Assembly (NCBI GenBank): GCA_009919175.1 | Contig: RGCL01000001.1 | Span: forward strand, 47,772 to 111,771 | DNA: 64,000 nucleotides | Source: Betaproteobacteria bacterium | GTDB taxonomy: Bacteria > Pseudomonadota > Gammaproteobacteria > Burkholderiales > Burkholderiaceae_C | Direction of reading: 5' to 3' | Part shown: positions 49,035-58,944 of the stretch, piece by piece | How the letters are laid out: each line of letters begins with the position of its first letter | Numbering within the stretch: position 1 is the first letter of the stretch | Notes under the pieces: model-generated | Databases searched by the model: none | What the model was told of the DNA's origin: nothing | The model's input: the letters and a program-made list of their open reading frames with translations, nothing else | Translations under genes and position numbers: made by a program

Positions 49035-49634
49035 ATGAGCATCTATGTGATCGATGACCACCCCCTGGTTCGCCAGGCCCTGGCCATGCTGTTGCGTCGC
49101 ATCAAGCCCTCGGCCAAAGTGGTTGAACTCGAAAAGTACAGCGAACTCAAACCCGCACTCATCAAGCATGGTGAACCCGAGTTGTTTGTGCTCGATCTGT
49201 TGTTGCCCGGCGTTCGCGGTGCCAGCGGCATTCACGAAGTCAAATCCATGTACCCCGATGTGCCGCTCATCGTGGTGTCGGCCATGCCCTCTGGTGAAGC
49301 CCGCGATGCCTGTCTTGAAGCGGGCGCAGACATGTACCTCGAAAAATCCACTGACTCCGCCGAAATCTCCCAGGTATTCCAGGACATGCTGGGGTTGAGC
49401 TCACCCGACGACGACGGCGAGATCCCGGTTGGCGAAGTCAAACTCTCCAAGCGCCAAAAGCAGCTCATCCTCATGCTCGATCGGGGCTTGTCCAATCGCG
49501 ACATCGCTGCCGAGCTCAACATCAGCGAGCACACCGTCAAAGTTCACCTCTGGCGCCTGTTCCGCCGCATCGGTGTCAAAAGCCGCACGCAAACCCTGCA
49601 CTACGCGCGCAGCCACGGTTTGCTGATGTCCTGA
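49035..49634 (+). CDS. LuxR-family response regulator
   Basis: YVIDDHPLVRQALAMLL; LFVLDLLLPG; LSNRDIAAELNISEHTVKVHLWRLFRRIGVKSR. Confidence 0.94.
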   Translation: MSIYVIDDHPLVRQALAMLLRRIKPSAKVVELEKYSELKPALIKHGEPELFVLDLLLPGVRGASGIHEVKSMYPDVPLIVVSAMPSGEARDACLEAGADMYLEKSTDSAEISQVFQDMLGLSSPDDDGEIPVGEVKLSKRQKQLILMLDRGLSNRDIAAELNISEHTVKVHLWRLFRRIGVKSRTQTLHYARSHGLLMS

Positions 49635-49646
49635 TCCTTCAGGACA
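49627..49646. terminator. Hairpin spanning stop codons of convergent luxR-type gene and ccmI
   Basis: TGTCCTGA-TCCT-TCAGGACA perfect inverted repeat. Confidence 0.5.
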
Positions 49647-50955
49647 AAGGCCCTGTGATCTTCAACTGCAACTTGCTTTGACCCCGGGTGGGCACAGCCG
49701 ATTGGCTGGCGCCCCACTCGCCGGGTTGAGCCACGGCCTGGCCGTTGCTCGAAATGCGCACACTCACCTTGACCTCGGGCACGCTGGATAGGGCCATGCC
49801 CTGAGCCATGGCCTGGCTGTCATCGAGCACCACCTGAGTTGGCAAAGCGCCCAGCGTGGTCTTGGCCACGGCCAAGGGCATGCGCGAGCCCGGTGCCTGT
49901 GCATAGACAAACACCACATCGCTGGGCTTATGGCGGGATTGCGCCTCGGGGCTCACTGCCACCTCCACCACAATGCGCGCGCCAGCAGGTGCCGGCGCAG
50001 CGGGTGAAGCAGCGGCCGTTGACGCATCAAGCGGGGGTTTGCCTTGCGCAGCCCGCACCTGGTTGATGGCATCAAAGAGCGGCTGCGCATCGGTGGTGCC
50101 GGGTGGCAGATTCTGGCGTGCGGTCATCCAGTACCCCTCGGCCTCCACCAACTGACCTGCATTCATGGCGGCTTGACCGGCAAGAACCAAGGCACCCAGA
50201 TTTTTGGGATCCTGGCGCAAGACGGAACGGATCAATGCCCAAGGCTCGCCGTCAAATTTGCCCGATTGCTGCTGGGCCACCAGTTCGGCACGCTCCAGCG
50301 TGAGTTCGGTGCTGGGCGCCAAGGCCTGTGCCTTGCTCAAGGCCTGCAAGGCCTCATCGAGTTGCCCGCGAGCGCGTTCGACGCGCGCGAGCATGGCCCA
50401 ACCCTCGGCCTTGTCGGGTTCCTGAGCCAGACGGGCGCGCAAGCCCTCAGCCAGCTCTTTGAGTTGAGCGGGGGAGATGTCGCCAGAACCCGCAGCCTGC
50501 ATGGCCGCTTCGGGCACGATGGCCAAAGGGCGACCCAAGAACAAATAGCCCGCGATGGACAACAGCGGAACAGCCACCATCAGGCTCCACGCGAGCGCGC
50601 GACCCCGGCTTTGAGCGACCGGCGCCACTGCACGCGATGCCGACTGCGACCCCGCCGATCCCGTGGATGCAGCGGCCAGGTCATCGCCCTGCACATCGCT
50701 GAGCAAACGGATTTCCAGCTCGGACTTGGCCAGGTCGAATGCCGCCGCATCGAGCTCACCCCGATCGCGCTGAGCCTGCAAATCGGCCAGTTGCTCGCGA
50801 AACACCTGGACCAGGGGTGCCTCGACGGCGTTTTCACGCGCCCAATCGAATTCGCGGGCTTGGCGCGCAGCGCGCGCAAGTTGCCACCAGGCCACCATCA
50901 CCACCACGGCCGTGAGCCCCAAGGCCAGACACACAAACATCAATACAGGATTCAC
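49639..50955 (-). CDS. ccmI: c-type cytochrome biogenesis protein CcmI
   Basis: TPR region (EGWAMLARVERARGQLDEALQALSKA), last gene of ccm operon. Confidence 0.9.
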   Translation of the reverse strand: MNPVLMFVCLALGLTAVVVMVAWWQLARAARQAREFDWARENAVEAPLVQVFREQLADLQAQRDRGELDAAAFDLAKSELEIRLLSDVQGDDLAAASTGSAGSQSASRAVAPVAQSRGRALAWSLMVAVPLLSIAGYLFLGRPLAIVPEAAMQAAGSGDISPAQLKELAEGLRARLAQEPDKAEGWAMLARVERARGQLDEALQALSKAQALAPSTELTLERAELVAQQQSGKFDGEPWALIRSVLRQDPKNLGALVLAGQAAMNAGQLVEAEGYWMTARQNLPPGTTDAQPLFDAINQVRAAQGKPPLDASTAAASPAAPAPAGARIVVEVAVSPEAQSRHKPSDVVFVYAQAPGSRMPLAVAKTTLGALPTQVVLDDSQAMAQGMALSSVPEVKVSVRISSNGQAVAQPGEWGASQSAVPTRGQSKLQLKITGPLS

Positions 50956-50958
50956 GCA

Positions 50959-51474
50959 TCAGTCCTTGAGCAATTGTTGGAGGCGTTCACGCTGGGCCTC
51001 ACTGAGTTCGGTCGATCCGCCGGGGTTGATGCGCGTTCGCCTGCGCACCACCCACACCAGCGCAATCACTGCACCCACGAGCAGGGCAAAAGGGCCAAAC
51101 CACAGCATGAGGGTGCTGCCCTTGACGGGCGGGCGATAGAGCACAAAGTCGCCATAACGTGCCACCAGGTATGCCTTGATCTCGGTGTCGGACTTGCCCT
51201 GAACGATGAGCTCCCTCACCTCGCGGCGCAAATCGTTGGCCAGATCGGCACGGGAGGAGGCCAGGGATTCGTTTTGACACACCAGGCAGCGCAAGTCCTC
51301 GGCAATGACCACCAGGCGTTGCTCGATGACGGGGTTTTCGGCCAAGGGTTGAGCGGTTTGCGCTGCCCAGGCGCGGGGGCTCATCGAGCAAGCCAAGCCC
51401 AGCACCCAGGCCATCACAGCCCAGCGCCAGGGCGAACCACGCAGGCGCAAAACCAGGCTCATGCGCCCTCCCAC
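50959..51474 (-). CDS. ccmH: Cytochrome c biogenesis protein CcmH
   Basis: IAEDLRCLVCQNESLASSRADLANDLRREVRELIVQGKSDTEIKAYLVARYGDFVLYRPP. Confidence 0.95.
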   Translation of the reverse strand: MGGRMSLVLRLRGSPWRWAVMAWVLGLACSMSPRAWAAQTAQPLAENPVIEQRLVVIAEDLRCLVCQNESLASSRADLANDLRREVRELIVQGKSDTEIKAYLVARYGDFVLYRPPVKGSTLMLWFGPFALLVGAVIALVWVVRRRTRINPGGSTELSEAQRERLQQLLKD

Positions 51475-52040
51475 TGCTTGACTTTGGGCAAGACCACTTG
51501 CAAGAGCAGCTCCGGGGTGAGTGGCCCCACATGCTTGAAGCGGATCACGCCCTGCTTGTCGATGAGGTAGGTCTCGGGCACGCCATACACACCGTAGGCA
51601 ATGCCCACTCGCCCATCCATGTCGAGCACCGACAACACATAGGGATTGCCATGGCGCTCCAGGTAGCGCTGCTCGCGCTGGCGTGCAAAGCTCAGTTGGG
51701 CATCGGGTGCCCAGCTCGCTTGCTCCTCTTGCGATTGAACCTCTTTGTAACCCAGCCCCACCACGGGCACATCATGCGCCTTGGAAAACGCCACAAGGGC
51801 GGGGTGTTCTTCGCGGCAGCTCACGCACCAGGTGGCCCAGACGTTGAGCAGCCACACTTTGCCCTTGAACTGGTCGGGTGAAAAGCGCTGACCTTCTTCA
51901 AGCGTGTGCAGATCGAAAGCCGGGGCAGGCTTGCCAATGAGGGGCGACGGGATCTCGTGTGGGTCGCGCTGCAAGCCCACCGCCAAAAACACCACCAGGC
52001 CGATGAACAAGGCCAGGGGAATGAGCAGGAGTTTGCGCAT
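51459..52040 (-). CDS. ccmG: Thiol:disulfide interchange protein CcmG/DsbE
   Basis: KGKVWLLNVWATWCVSCREEHPAL; GVYGVPETYLIDKQGVIRFKHVGPL. Confidence 0.95.
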   Translation of the reverse strand: MRKLLLIPLALFIGLVVFLAVGLQRDPHEIPSPLIGKPAPAFDLHTLEEGQRFSPDQFKGKVWLLNVWATWCVSCREEHPALVAFSKAHDVPVVGLGYKEVQSQEEQASWAPDAQLSFARQREQRYLERHGNPYVLSVLDMDGRVGIAYGVYGVPETYLIDKQGVIRFKHVGPLTPELLLQVVLPKVKQWEGA

Positions 52041-52042
52041 GG

Positions 52043-54004
52043 TCAGGCCGATCCGGTTGAAGCGGCAACCCCTGTGGGGGACGCGGCCGTTGCACTAGCG
52101 CGCCGATAGCGCCTGTCCAGCGCCGCAATGACCCCGGCAAAGGTCATGAGCAACGCGCCGCCCCACAGCCAGGGCACAAACGGCTTGTAGTAGACGCGCA
52201 TGGCCCATTGCGGGGTGTTGCCCGGCAAGGGGTCGCCCATCGAGACATACAAGTCACGCCAGGCATTGGAATCGATGCCGGCCTCGGTCATGGGCATGGC
52301 TGAAGACACGTACTTTCGCTTTTGAGTGCGCAGGACATCGATCACCTGGCCGTTGCGCAGCACCTCGACGCGACCCTCTACCGCCATGTAATTGGGACCC
52401 GGCACATTGCCCACACTGGCCAACCTGAAGGTGTAGGGCGCGATCTCCACGGTGTCGCCCAAGCCCATGCGCACATCGCGCTCGACTTCATGGTGCTTGA
52501 CGCCGGTGATGCCCATGACCACGATGGCCAAGCCCAGGTGAGCCAAATGCATGCCCCAAAAGGAGCCGGCGATGCGGCCTGGCTTGAGCAAACGCACCAG
52601 CATGTGCGCCAGCGAGGACAACCCCACCCAGGCGCCCAGGGTGAAGCCCAACGCCGCCGTGGCCTGCCACGGACCCATCCACCACGACAAGGCATTGCCC
52701 ACCACCAGGCTGCTGATGGCCGTGGGCCACAGCGTCTTGACCAGCTCGCCCAAGTCGGCTTGCCGCCAGCGTGCCACCACACCGGGCACCAGCAAGAACA
52801 GCACCGGCACCATCATGGGCACGAAAACCAGATTGAAATAAGGCGGCCCCACCGAGAGCTTGCCCAGGTCGAGCGCATCCATCACCAGGGGGTAGAGCGT
52901 GCCCAGCATGACCACCAACGTGGCCACCACCTGCAACACGCTGTTGGCCAGGAGGAAAGACTCGCGGGAGAGCAGAGCGAAAGGGCTGCCCGTCATCACC
53001 TGGGGCGCCTTGAGGGCGAAGATGGTGAGCGACACGCCCACGACCACCGCCAGAAAGAGGAGGATGAACACCCCGCGCGTGGGGTCGGAGGCAAACGCGT
53101 GCACCGAGGTGAGCACACCCGAGCGCACCAGGAAAGTCCCGAGCAGAGAAAGTGAAAAGCCCGCAATGGCCAGCAGCACCGTCCAGGCCTTGAAACCCCC
53201 GCGCTTTTCAGTGACGCTGAGTGAATGGATCAAGGCGGTGAGCACCAGCCAGGGCTGAAGAGAAGCGTTTTCCACCGGATCCCAGAACCACCAGCCGCCC
53301 CAGCCCAATTCGTAATACGCCCACCAGGAACCCAGACCAATGCCCAGGGTGAGAAAGGCCCAGGCAATCACGGTCCAAGGCCGCGACCAGCGTGCCCAGG
53401 CTGCATCCAGCCGCCCCGCCAGCAAGGCCGACAAGGCAAAGGCAAAGGCCACCGCCGTGCCCACATAGCCCATGTAGAGCATGGGTGGGTGAATGACCAA
53501 ACCGGGGTCTTGCAACAACGGGTTGAGGTCACGCCCCTCTTGGGGCGCGGGCAAGATGCGCTCAAAGGGGTTGGAGGTGAACAGGATGAACAGCAAAAAA
53601 CCCAGGCTCACCCAGCCAAGGATGGAGAGCACGCGCGCCACCATGGTCTGCGGCAGGCTGCGGGAAAAAGCGGCCACCGCCAGCATCCAGGTGGCCAGCA
53701 AGAAAATCCACAACAGCAAGGAGCCCTCGTGCCCGCCCCAGATGGCAGCGAACTGGTAGGGCCTGGGCAGCAAGGTGTTGGAATGCTGGGCGACGTACTC
53801 CACGCTGAAGTCGTTGGTCAAAAAAGCATTAGCCAGACAAGCAAAGGCCAGGGCCAGCATGGACCACATCAGCACGGTGAGGGGGCGAGCCATCGCCATC
53901 CATACCCACTGGCGACGATGCACACCCCAGCCTGGGACCACAGCGAGCAGTGCCGAGAGCACCGCCGCCAGAATCAATGCAAAGTGACCCAGTTCAGCAA
54001 TCAT
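52043..54004 (-). CDS. ccmF: Cytochrome c-type biogenesis protein CcmF
   Basis: WGGHEGSLLLWIFLL; GWGGWWFWDPVENASLQPWL. Confidence 0.97.
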   Translation of the reverse strand: MIAELGHFALILAAVLSALLAVVPGWGVHRRQWVWMAMARPLTVLMWSMLALAFACLANAFLTNDFSVEYVAQHSNTLLPRPYQFAAIWGGHEGSLLLWIFLLATWMLAVAAFSRSLPQTMVARVLSILGWVSLGFLLFILFTSNPFERILPAPQEGRDLNPLLQDPGLVIHPPMLYMGYVGTAVAFAFALSALLAGRLDAAWARWSRPWTVIAWAFLTLGIGLGSWWAYYELGWGGWWFWDPVENASLQPWLVLTALIHSLSVTEKRGGFKAWTVLLAIAGFSLSLLGTFLVRSGVLTSVHAFASDPTRGVFILLFLAVVVGVSLTIFALKAPQVMTGSPFALLSRESFLLANSVLQVVATLVVMLGTLYPLVMDALDLGKLSVGPPYFNLVFVPMMVPVLFLLVPGVVARWRQADLGELVKTLWPTAISSLVVGNALSWWMGPWQATAALGFTLGAWVGLSSLAHMLVRLLKPGRIAGSFWGMHLAHLGLAIVVMGITGVKHHEVERDVRMGLGDTVEIAPYTFRLASVGNVPGPNYMAVEGRVEVLRNGQVIDVLRTQKRKYVSSAMPMTEAGIDSNAWRDLYVSMGDPLPGNTPQWAMRVYYKPFVPWLWGGALLMTFAGVIAALDRRYRRASATAASPTGVAASTGSA

Positions 54005-54459
54005 GACCCCTCCTTGAGGGTTTTGGAGGCGCGCTGTTGCGCAGCATCGTCCAAGGCTTTTTGAGCCTCAGGCGGCATGTAGTTTTCGTCGTGCTTGGCC
54101 AGGACCTGGGCGGCCTCGAACACCCCCCCTGACTGGATTTGCCCTTGCGCCACCACGCCCTTGCCCTCCTGGAAGAGGTCAGGCAGCAAGCCCACGTAGT
54201 GAACCGGCACATCGTGGCTGAAGTCGGTCACCACAAAGCGCACCTCGGTGCCCCGCCGCTCAAGGCTCCCCGTTTTGACCATGCCCCCCACACGAAACAC
54301 GCGGCTGGTGGGCGCCTCGCCATTGAAGACCTGTGTGGGCGAAAAGAAAAAGACCAGGTTGCTTTGAAAGGCGTTGAGCACAAAGGCCGCCGCCGCCGAC
54401 AACACCACCAAGCCCGCCACCACAATGGCCAAGCGTTTGCGCCTAGGCGTCCAGTTCAT
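54001..54459 (-). CDS. ccmE: Heme chaperone CcmE
   Basis: RVFRVGGMVKTGSLERRGTEVRFVVTDF; AKHDENYMPPE. Confidence 0.96.
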   Translation of the reverse strand: MNWTPRRKRLAIVVAGLVVLSAAAAFVLNAFQSNLVFFFSPTQVFNGEAPTSRVFRVGGMVKTGSLERRGTEVRFVVTDFSHDVPVHYVGLLPDLFQEGKGVVAQGQIQSGGVFEAAQVLAKHDENYMPPEAQKALDDAAQQRASKTLKEGS

Positions 54460-54462
54460 GGG

Positions 54463-54654
54463 TCACTCCGTGTCATTGATGGCATGCATCTGTGCGATCT
54501 CGCTCAGGGTGCGACGATGGGCAGCTCGCACCAGCCACACCTCCCAGGCCATGAGGGCAAAGCTCACCCCCATGCTGCCCCAAACATACATGGCATAGCC
54601 CCCCATGGCCCAGAAATCGGACCAGGACGACCAATGGATGTTCAAGAGGCTCAT
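54463..54654 (-). CDS. ccmD: Heme exporter protein CcmD
   Basis: Short ORF between ccmC and ccmE; FWAMGGYAMYVWGSMGVSFALMAWEV. Confidence 0.85.
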   Translation of the reverse strand: MSLLNIHWSSWSDFWAMGGYAMYVWGSMGVSFALMAWEVWLVRAAHRRTLSEIAQMHAINDTE

Positions 54655-55406
54655 GCCGTGGCCTCCTTGTGTTGAGCGCGCACCACCTCGCGCACCCAGT
54701 CGGTGTGCGACTCGCGCTGCAAGATGAGGGTTCGCACGCGATAGAGCACCAGCGCGAGCGTGTAGACCCAAAACGCCAGCGTCATGATGAGCATGGCTGC
54801 CAGCATGAGCGCCGCCATGCTGGGGGCTTTGGTCAGCGACACCGACGCCCCCTGGTGCAAGGTGTTCCACCACTTGACCGAGAAATAAATGATGGGCACG
54901 TTGATGGCACCCACGATGGCGATCACCGCACCGGCGCGATCGCCTCGGCGGGGATCGTCAATGGCCGAGGTGAGCGCGATGTAGCCCAGATAAAGGAAAA
55001 ACAGAATCAGTTCAGAAGTGAGCCGCGCATCCCACACCCACCACGTGCCCCACATGGGCTTGCCCCACAAAGCACCCGTCCACAAGGACAAGAAAGCGAA
55101 CATCGCCCCGGTGGGTGCCAGGGCGCGGGTCATCATGCCTGAGAGCCGGGTGTTGAAGGTCACGCCCAAGATGCTCCAAAACGCCATGGCCAGATAGATG
55201 ATCATGGACATCCAGCTTGCAGGCACATGAACAAAGATGATGCGATAGCCCTCGCCTTGCTGAAAGTCGGTGGGGGCAACGGCAAAGCCCATCCACAGGC
55301 CCAATGCCGTGAGCGCAGTGGCCAGCACCACCAGGGGCATGAGCCACGAGCCAGCCAGGCCGTAAAACGTCTGCGGGGCTGCGTAATGGAACCAGCGAAT
55401 GCTCAC
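54651..55406 (-). CDS. ccmC: Heme exporter protein CcmC
   Basis: EGYRIIFVHVPASWMSMIIYLAMAF; GALWGKPMWGTWWVWDARLTSELILFFLYLGYIAL; GTG start proposed at 55406. Confidence 0.93.
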   Translation of the reverse strand: MSIRWFHYAAPQTFYGLAGSWLMPLVVLATALTALGLWMGFAVAPTDFQQGEGYRIIFVHVPASWMSMIIYLAMAFWSILGVTFNTRLSGMMTRALAPTGAMFAFLSLWTGALWGKPMWGTWWVWDARLTSELILFFLYLGYIALTSAIDDPRRGDRAGAVIAIVGAINVPIIYFSVKWWNTLHQGASVSLTKAPSMAALMLAAMLIMTLAFWVYTLALVLYRVRTLILQRESHTDWVREVVRAQHKEATA

Positions 55407-55410
55407 ACTT

Positions 55411-56076
55411 TCACTCCAGGGCAATGCGCAATGCCGCCGCACAGGCCCAAGGGCTGAACAACCCAGCCAACAACAACATGGCCATGAGCAGGGACACATG
55501 CGCTTGCGCGCCCAGCCCAGCAAAGACCGCCTCGACTGCACCAGCCCCAAAGACCAGCACAGGCACACACAAGGGCAACACCAGCAAGGCCACCAACAAG
55601 CCGCCGCCGCGCACACCCAAGGTCAGCGCTGCACCCACAGCACCGATCAAGGACAAAACGGGGGTCCCGATGAGCAAGGTGATCACCAGGGTGGACAACT
55701 CTTGTGGCGAGAGGCCAAACTGCAACCCAAGCAGTGGCGACAATGTTACCAACGGCACCCCACAGACGATCCAGTGTGCAGCAATCTTCCCCATGACCAG
55801 CAGGGTCAGCGGATGCGGCGACAACACCAGTTGTTCCAAACTGCCATCTGCCCAGTCGGCCTCGAACATGCGGTTGAGCGACAACAGACTCGACAGCAGC
55901 GCCCCCACCCACAAGATGCCTGCCCCCATGAGGTGAAGGGTTTTAGGGTCTGGACCAATGGCCAGGGGAAAGAGCGTGGCGACCACCGAAAAAAAGAACA
56001 CCCCGGTGAACCATTCGACTTTGCGCCGCATGGCCAGGCGAACATCGCGCTCAACGACATACCAAAACGCCTTCAT
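55411..56076 (-). CDS. ccmB: Heme exporter protein CcmB
   Basis: MKAFWYVVERDVRLAMRRKVEWFTGVFFFSVVATLFPLAIG; start set at 56076. Confidence 0.93.
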   Translation of the reverse strand: MKAFWYVVERDVRLAMRRKVEWFTGVFFFSVVATLFPLAIGPDPKTLHLMGAGILWVGALLSSLLSLNRMFEADWADGSLEQLVLSPHPLTLLVMGKIAAHWIVCGVPLVTLSPLLGLQFGLSPQELSTLVITLLIGTPVLSLIGAVGAALTLGVRGGGLLVALLVLPLCVPVLVFGAGAVEAVFAGLGAQAHVSLLMAMLLLAGLFSPWACAAALRIALE

Positions 56077-56700
56077 GCGTGCAGACTCACAGTTTGCCCC
56101 GAGGTGGCCAAGGGCGCCGCCTGGTGACTGGTGAACATCAAAGCACCGCCACGGCGCACATGCGCATCGAGCTGGTGTGAAAGCAAAGCGACCGAATCCG
56201 CATCCAAGGCCACCCAGGGCTCGTCGAGCACCCACAGCCTGGCCTGACTCACCACCAGCCTGGCGAGCGCGGCGCGGCGCTGCTGGCCCTGCGAGAGCAC
56301 CCGAAGGGGCAAGTGTGCACGAGCGCGCAGCCCCACTTGGGACAAGGCGTGCAAAGCCTGCTCGGCACGGAGGGGGTGGCCGCGCAGGCGGGCGTCGGTG
56401 ATGAGGTTGTCCAACGCGCTGAGTTCGCCCTTGAGCGCCAGGGCGTGGCCCAGGTAGAGCAGATCGGATTGATAGGCAGCGCGGTCTTGGTGAATGGGCT
56501 GGCCTTGCCAAAGCACTTGACCGGTCTCGGGCATGGCCAAACCACATACCGTTCTGAGCAAGGTGGTCTTGCCCGCGCCATTGGCGCCTTGGATGTGAAC
56601 CCATTGGCCAGCTGGCAGGGCCAGGCTCAGGGGCGCAAACAAAGGCCGCAAGCCCCGCACACAGGTGACCGCGTCTAGCGCCAACAAGGACTTCTCCATG
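56073..56700 (-). CDS. ccmA: Heme exporter ATP-binding protein CcmA
   Basis: WVHIQGANGAGKTTLLRTVCGLAMPETGQV; LSQGQQRRAALARLVVSQARLWVLDEP. Confidence 0.94.
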
Positions 56701-56769
56701 GAGGCCGATCTTAGCGGCCTTCTGCGGCGGGCAGTCAGCTGGGCCACCCACAGGTGGCCCAGGCCGCGC

Positions 56770-57665
56770 TCACAAGACCACGTTGCCGTGCTGCTTGAGT
56801 TGATCGATGCTGACCACGGTATTGAGCAACACCACCTGACAGGACGGATGGGCGAAGTCGTGGCTGCCCGTGGCATCGACCTGGATCACCGTGTCATTGC
56901 CGCGTTGAACCGTCTGCACATAGTCAGACAAGTTGCCTCCCTTGGCATGCCATTTGGCCAGCTCCCCCGACAAATCCAACACATCGCCCTCGTCGGCATT
57001 GAAATTCTTGATTTGAGACAGGCCTTCCTGGACCTTGAAGTTGTCCTTGCTGCCATCGCTGCCTTGCAGCGTGGTGGCCTTGGCGTAGGAGAAGGTGGCA
57101 TCGGCCACAGTCATGGTCTGACCATTGCTCAATTTGGCGGTGGTGCGGCCACTTTCTTCGATGCCATCGGCGGGCGTGGATGCAACGCCGTCGCTCTGGA
57201 GGTGAATCGACGTGATGCCCACCTCGGCCAGCGACTGGGTTTCGCCCTCGTCGGACAAGCCGTTGCTGTTTTTGTCCTCCCAGACCATGAACTCACCGAA
57301 TTTTTCATCGGTTGCGCTGAACTCGCCATCGTGGTTGGTGTCATAGTCTTGCGAGAGGCCTTGCAGGTCGGACACCCCCTTGGAGGGATTGCCAAATGCA
57401 TATTGGGACTTGTCGTGGACTTTGCCATCGTTGAATTTGTTCCAGAACAAAACGCCGTCCGAGCTGCCCGCCCAAGCGACATTGGAGATCTGCCCAGAGC
57501 CCGTCACATCCATGAGCAAATGCGAATAGGACAAATACCCATCATGGTTCAAATCCAGAACAATCGGGCTGAACCCATCCCCACCAGCCAAATGCTGGCC
57601 TTGATTGAACAGCACGCCAATGCGTTCGAGCAGGTGTTCGCCGAGAACCTGCTGGTGATTGAGAA
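56770..57665 (-). pseudogene. RTX/type I secretion C-terminal remnant (5'-truncated)
   Basis: GGDGFSPIVLDLNHDGYLSYSHLLMDVTGSG, DYDTNHDGEFSATDEKFGEFMVWEDKNSNGLSDEGETQSLAEVGITSI, C-terminal secretion-like end; no plausible 5' part because boxA occupies the upstream DNA. Confidence 0.65.
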
Positions 57666-57673
57666 AACAACAA

Positions 57674-58933
57674 TCAGTAAGTTTCGAGGTGCAGTCGCCC
57701 TTCGCGCTGCATTTGGCTTCCAACGGCATCCCAATCCAGATTCGCCCCCTGAGCAATGTCCCTGAGGGCTTGAAGCACACCCTCCTCCATGGCCTTGAGG
57801 CCACACACATAAATGTGGGTCTGGCCATCCTTGAGCAGCTCGGCCAAATCAGCTGAGCGCTCGCGCATGCGGTCTTGCACATAGCGACGCGGCTGACCAG
57901 GTGTGCGTGAAAACGCAAAGTGGATGTCGATGAAGTCCTTGGGCAGTTTTTGCAAAGGGCCAAAGTAAGGCAGCTCCTGCTGAGTGCGTGCGCCAAAGAA
58001 CAGCATCAAACGCCCGCCTTCGAATTTGCCGCTGGCACGCAAACGTCGACGCCATTCGGTCATGGCGCGCATGGGAGCGCTGCCCGTGCCGGTGCAAATC
58101 ATGATGATGTGGCTCTTGGGGTGATTGGGCATGAGGAAGCTCGAACCAAAAGGCCCAATGACCGAGACCGTGTCGCCAACTTGCAAATCACACAAATAGT
58201 TGGAGCACACACCGGGCGGGTGACCTTCTTCTGCACGTACCCGCTTGACCGTGAGCGAGGCGTTGTTGTAAGCCGCGCGCTCACCATTGCGAGGCGAAGC
58301 AATGGAGTACTGCCGAGCGTGATGGGCTTTGCCGCTGGCATCCACGCCGGGCGGAACCACGCCAATCGATTGACCCTCGAGCAAAGGGAAAGGCATGACA
58401 CCAAAGTCCAGCACGATGTGGTGCGTTTCGTTTTCTGTGCCCGCCTCGTTGACCTGCACATTGCCCACCACGGTGGCCTTGAGTGGGGCCTTAGGGCCAT
58501 GCAGGTTGGTGTAGGCATGCGCAGCAGACCAGGGCGGCAGCGTGGCGTTGTAACTTGGGGTTGCAGCCGAGGTGGTGGTGGCCGAGCTCGACACGCTGGC
58601 CACGGGGCTGCTTGGCTGGGCTGCTGCGGACGTGGCGTCAGCGGGTTCACCGTGCTGCGCCCAGTCCGCATCGCTCAGAGCTGCTGGCAACTCGTCCCAG
58701 CCCAATTGCTCCTCCACCGTGTAAGGGCGTGAGGTTGGCACTTTTCGCCAGTTGTCAATGGAGCCCGTGGGGCAAGGTGGCACGCACGCCATGCAATGGT
58801 TGCAGACATCGGCCTTGACCACGTAATTGCGCGAATCGTGCGTGATGGCACCCACCGGGCAGGTGGCCTCGCAGGTGTTGCAACGAATGCAAATTTCGGG
58901 ATCGATCAAATGCTGTTCCAACACCTCGCTCAT
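57674..58933 (-). CDS. boxA: Benzoyl-CoA 2,3-epoxidase reductase subunit BoxA
   Basis: Two 4Fe-4S ferredoxin motifs (CIRCNTCEATCP, CNHCMACVPPCPTG) plus FNR-like domain; adjacent boxB and boxC. Confidence 0.94.
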   Translation of the reverse strand: MSEVLEQHLIDPEICIRCNTCEATCPVGAITHDSRNYVVKADVCNHCMACVPPCPTGSIDNWRKVPTSRPYTVEEQLGWDELPAALSDADWAQHGEPADATSAAAQPSSPVASVSSSATTTSAATPSYNATLPPWSAAHAYTNLHGPKAPLKATVVGNVQVNEAGTENETHHIVLDFGVMPFPLLEGQSIGVVPPGVDASGKAHHARQYSIASPRNGERAAYNNASLTVKRVRAEEGHPPGVCSNYLCDLQVGDTVSVIGPFGSSFLMPNHPKSHIIMICTGTGSAPMRAMTEWRRRLRASGKFEGGRLMLFFGARTQQELPYFGPLQKLPKDFIDIHFAFSRTPGQPRRYVQDRMRERSADLAELLKDGQTHIYVCGLKAMEEGVLQALRDIAQGANLDWDAVGSQMQREGRLHLETY

Positions 58934-58944
58934 GGCGACTCCTC

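Noticed and set aside
52322-54064. Plus-strand His/Gln/Gly-rich ORFs opposite ccmF
   Set aside because: Antisense frames of ccmF with low-complexity composition
56077-56751. N-terminal extension of the ccmB ORF
   Set aside because: Out-of-frame ccmA DNA; CcmB starts at MKAFWYVVERD (56076)
57666-57996. N-terminal 110 aa of the 408-aa ORF 56770..57996 as a real start of the RTX-like protein
   Set aside because: This part is boxA coding DNA read out of frame; only the part after the boxA stop resembles an RTX protein
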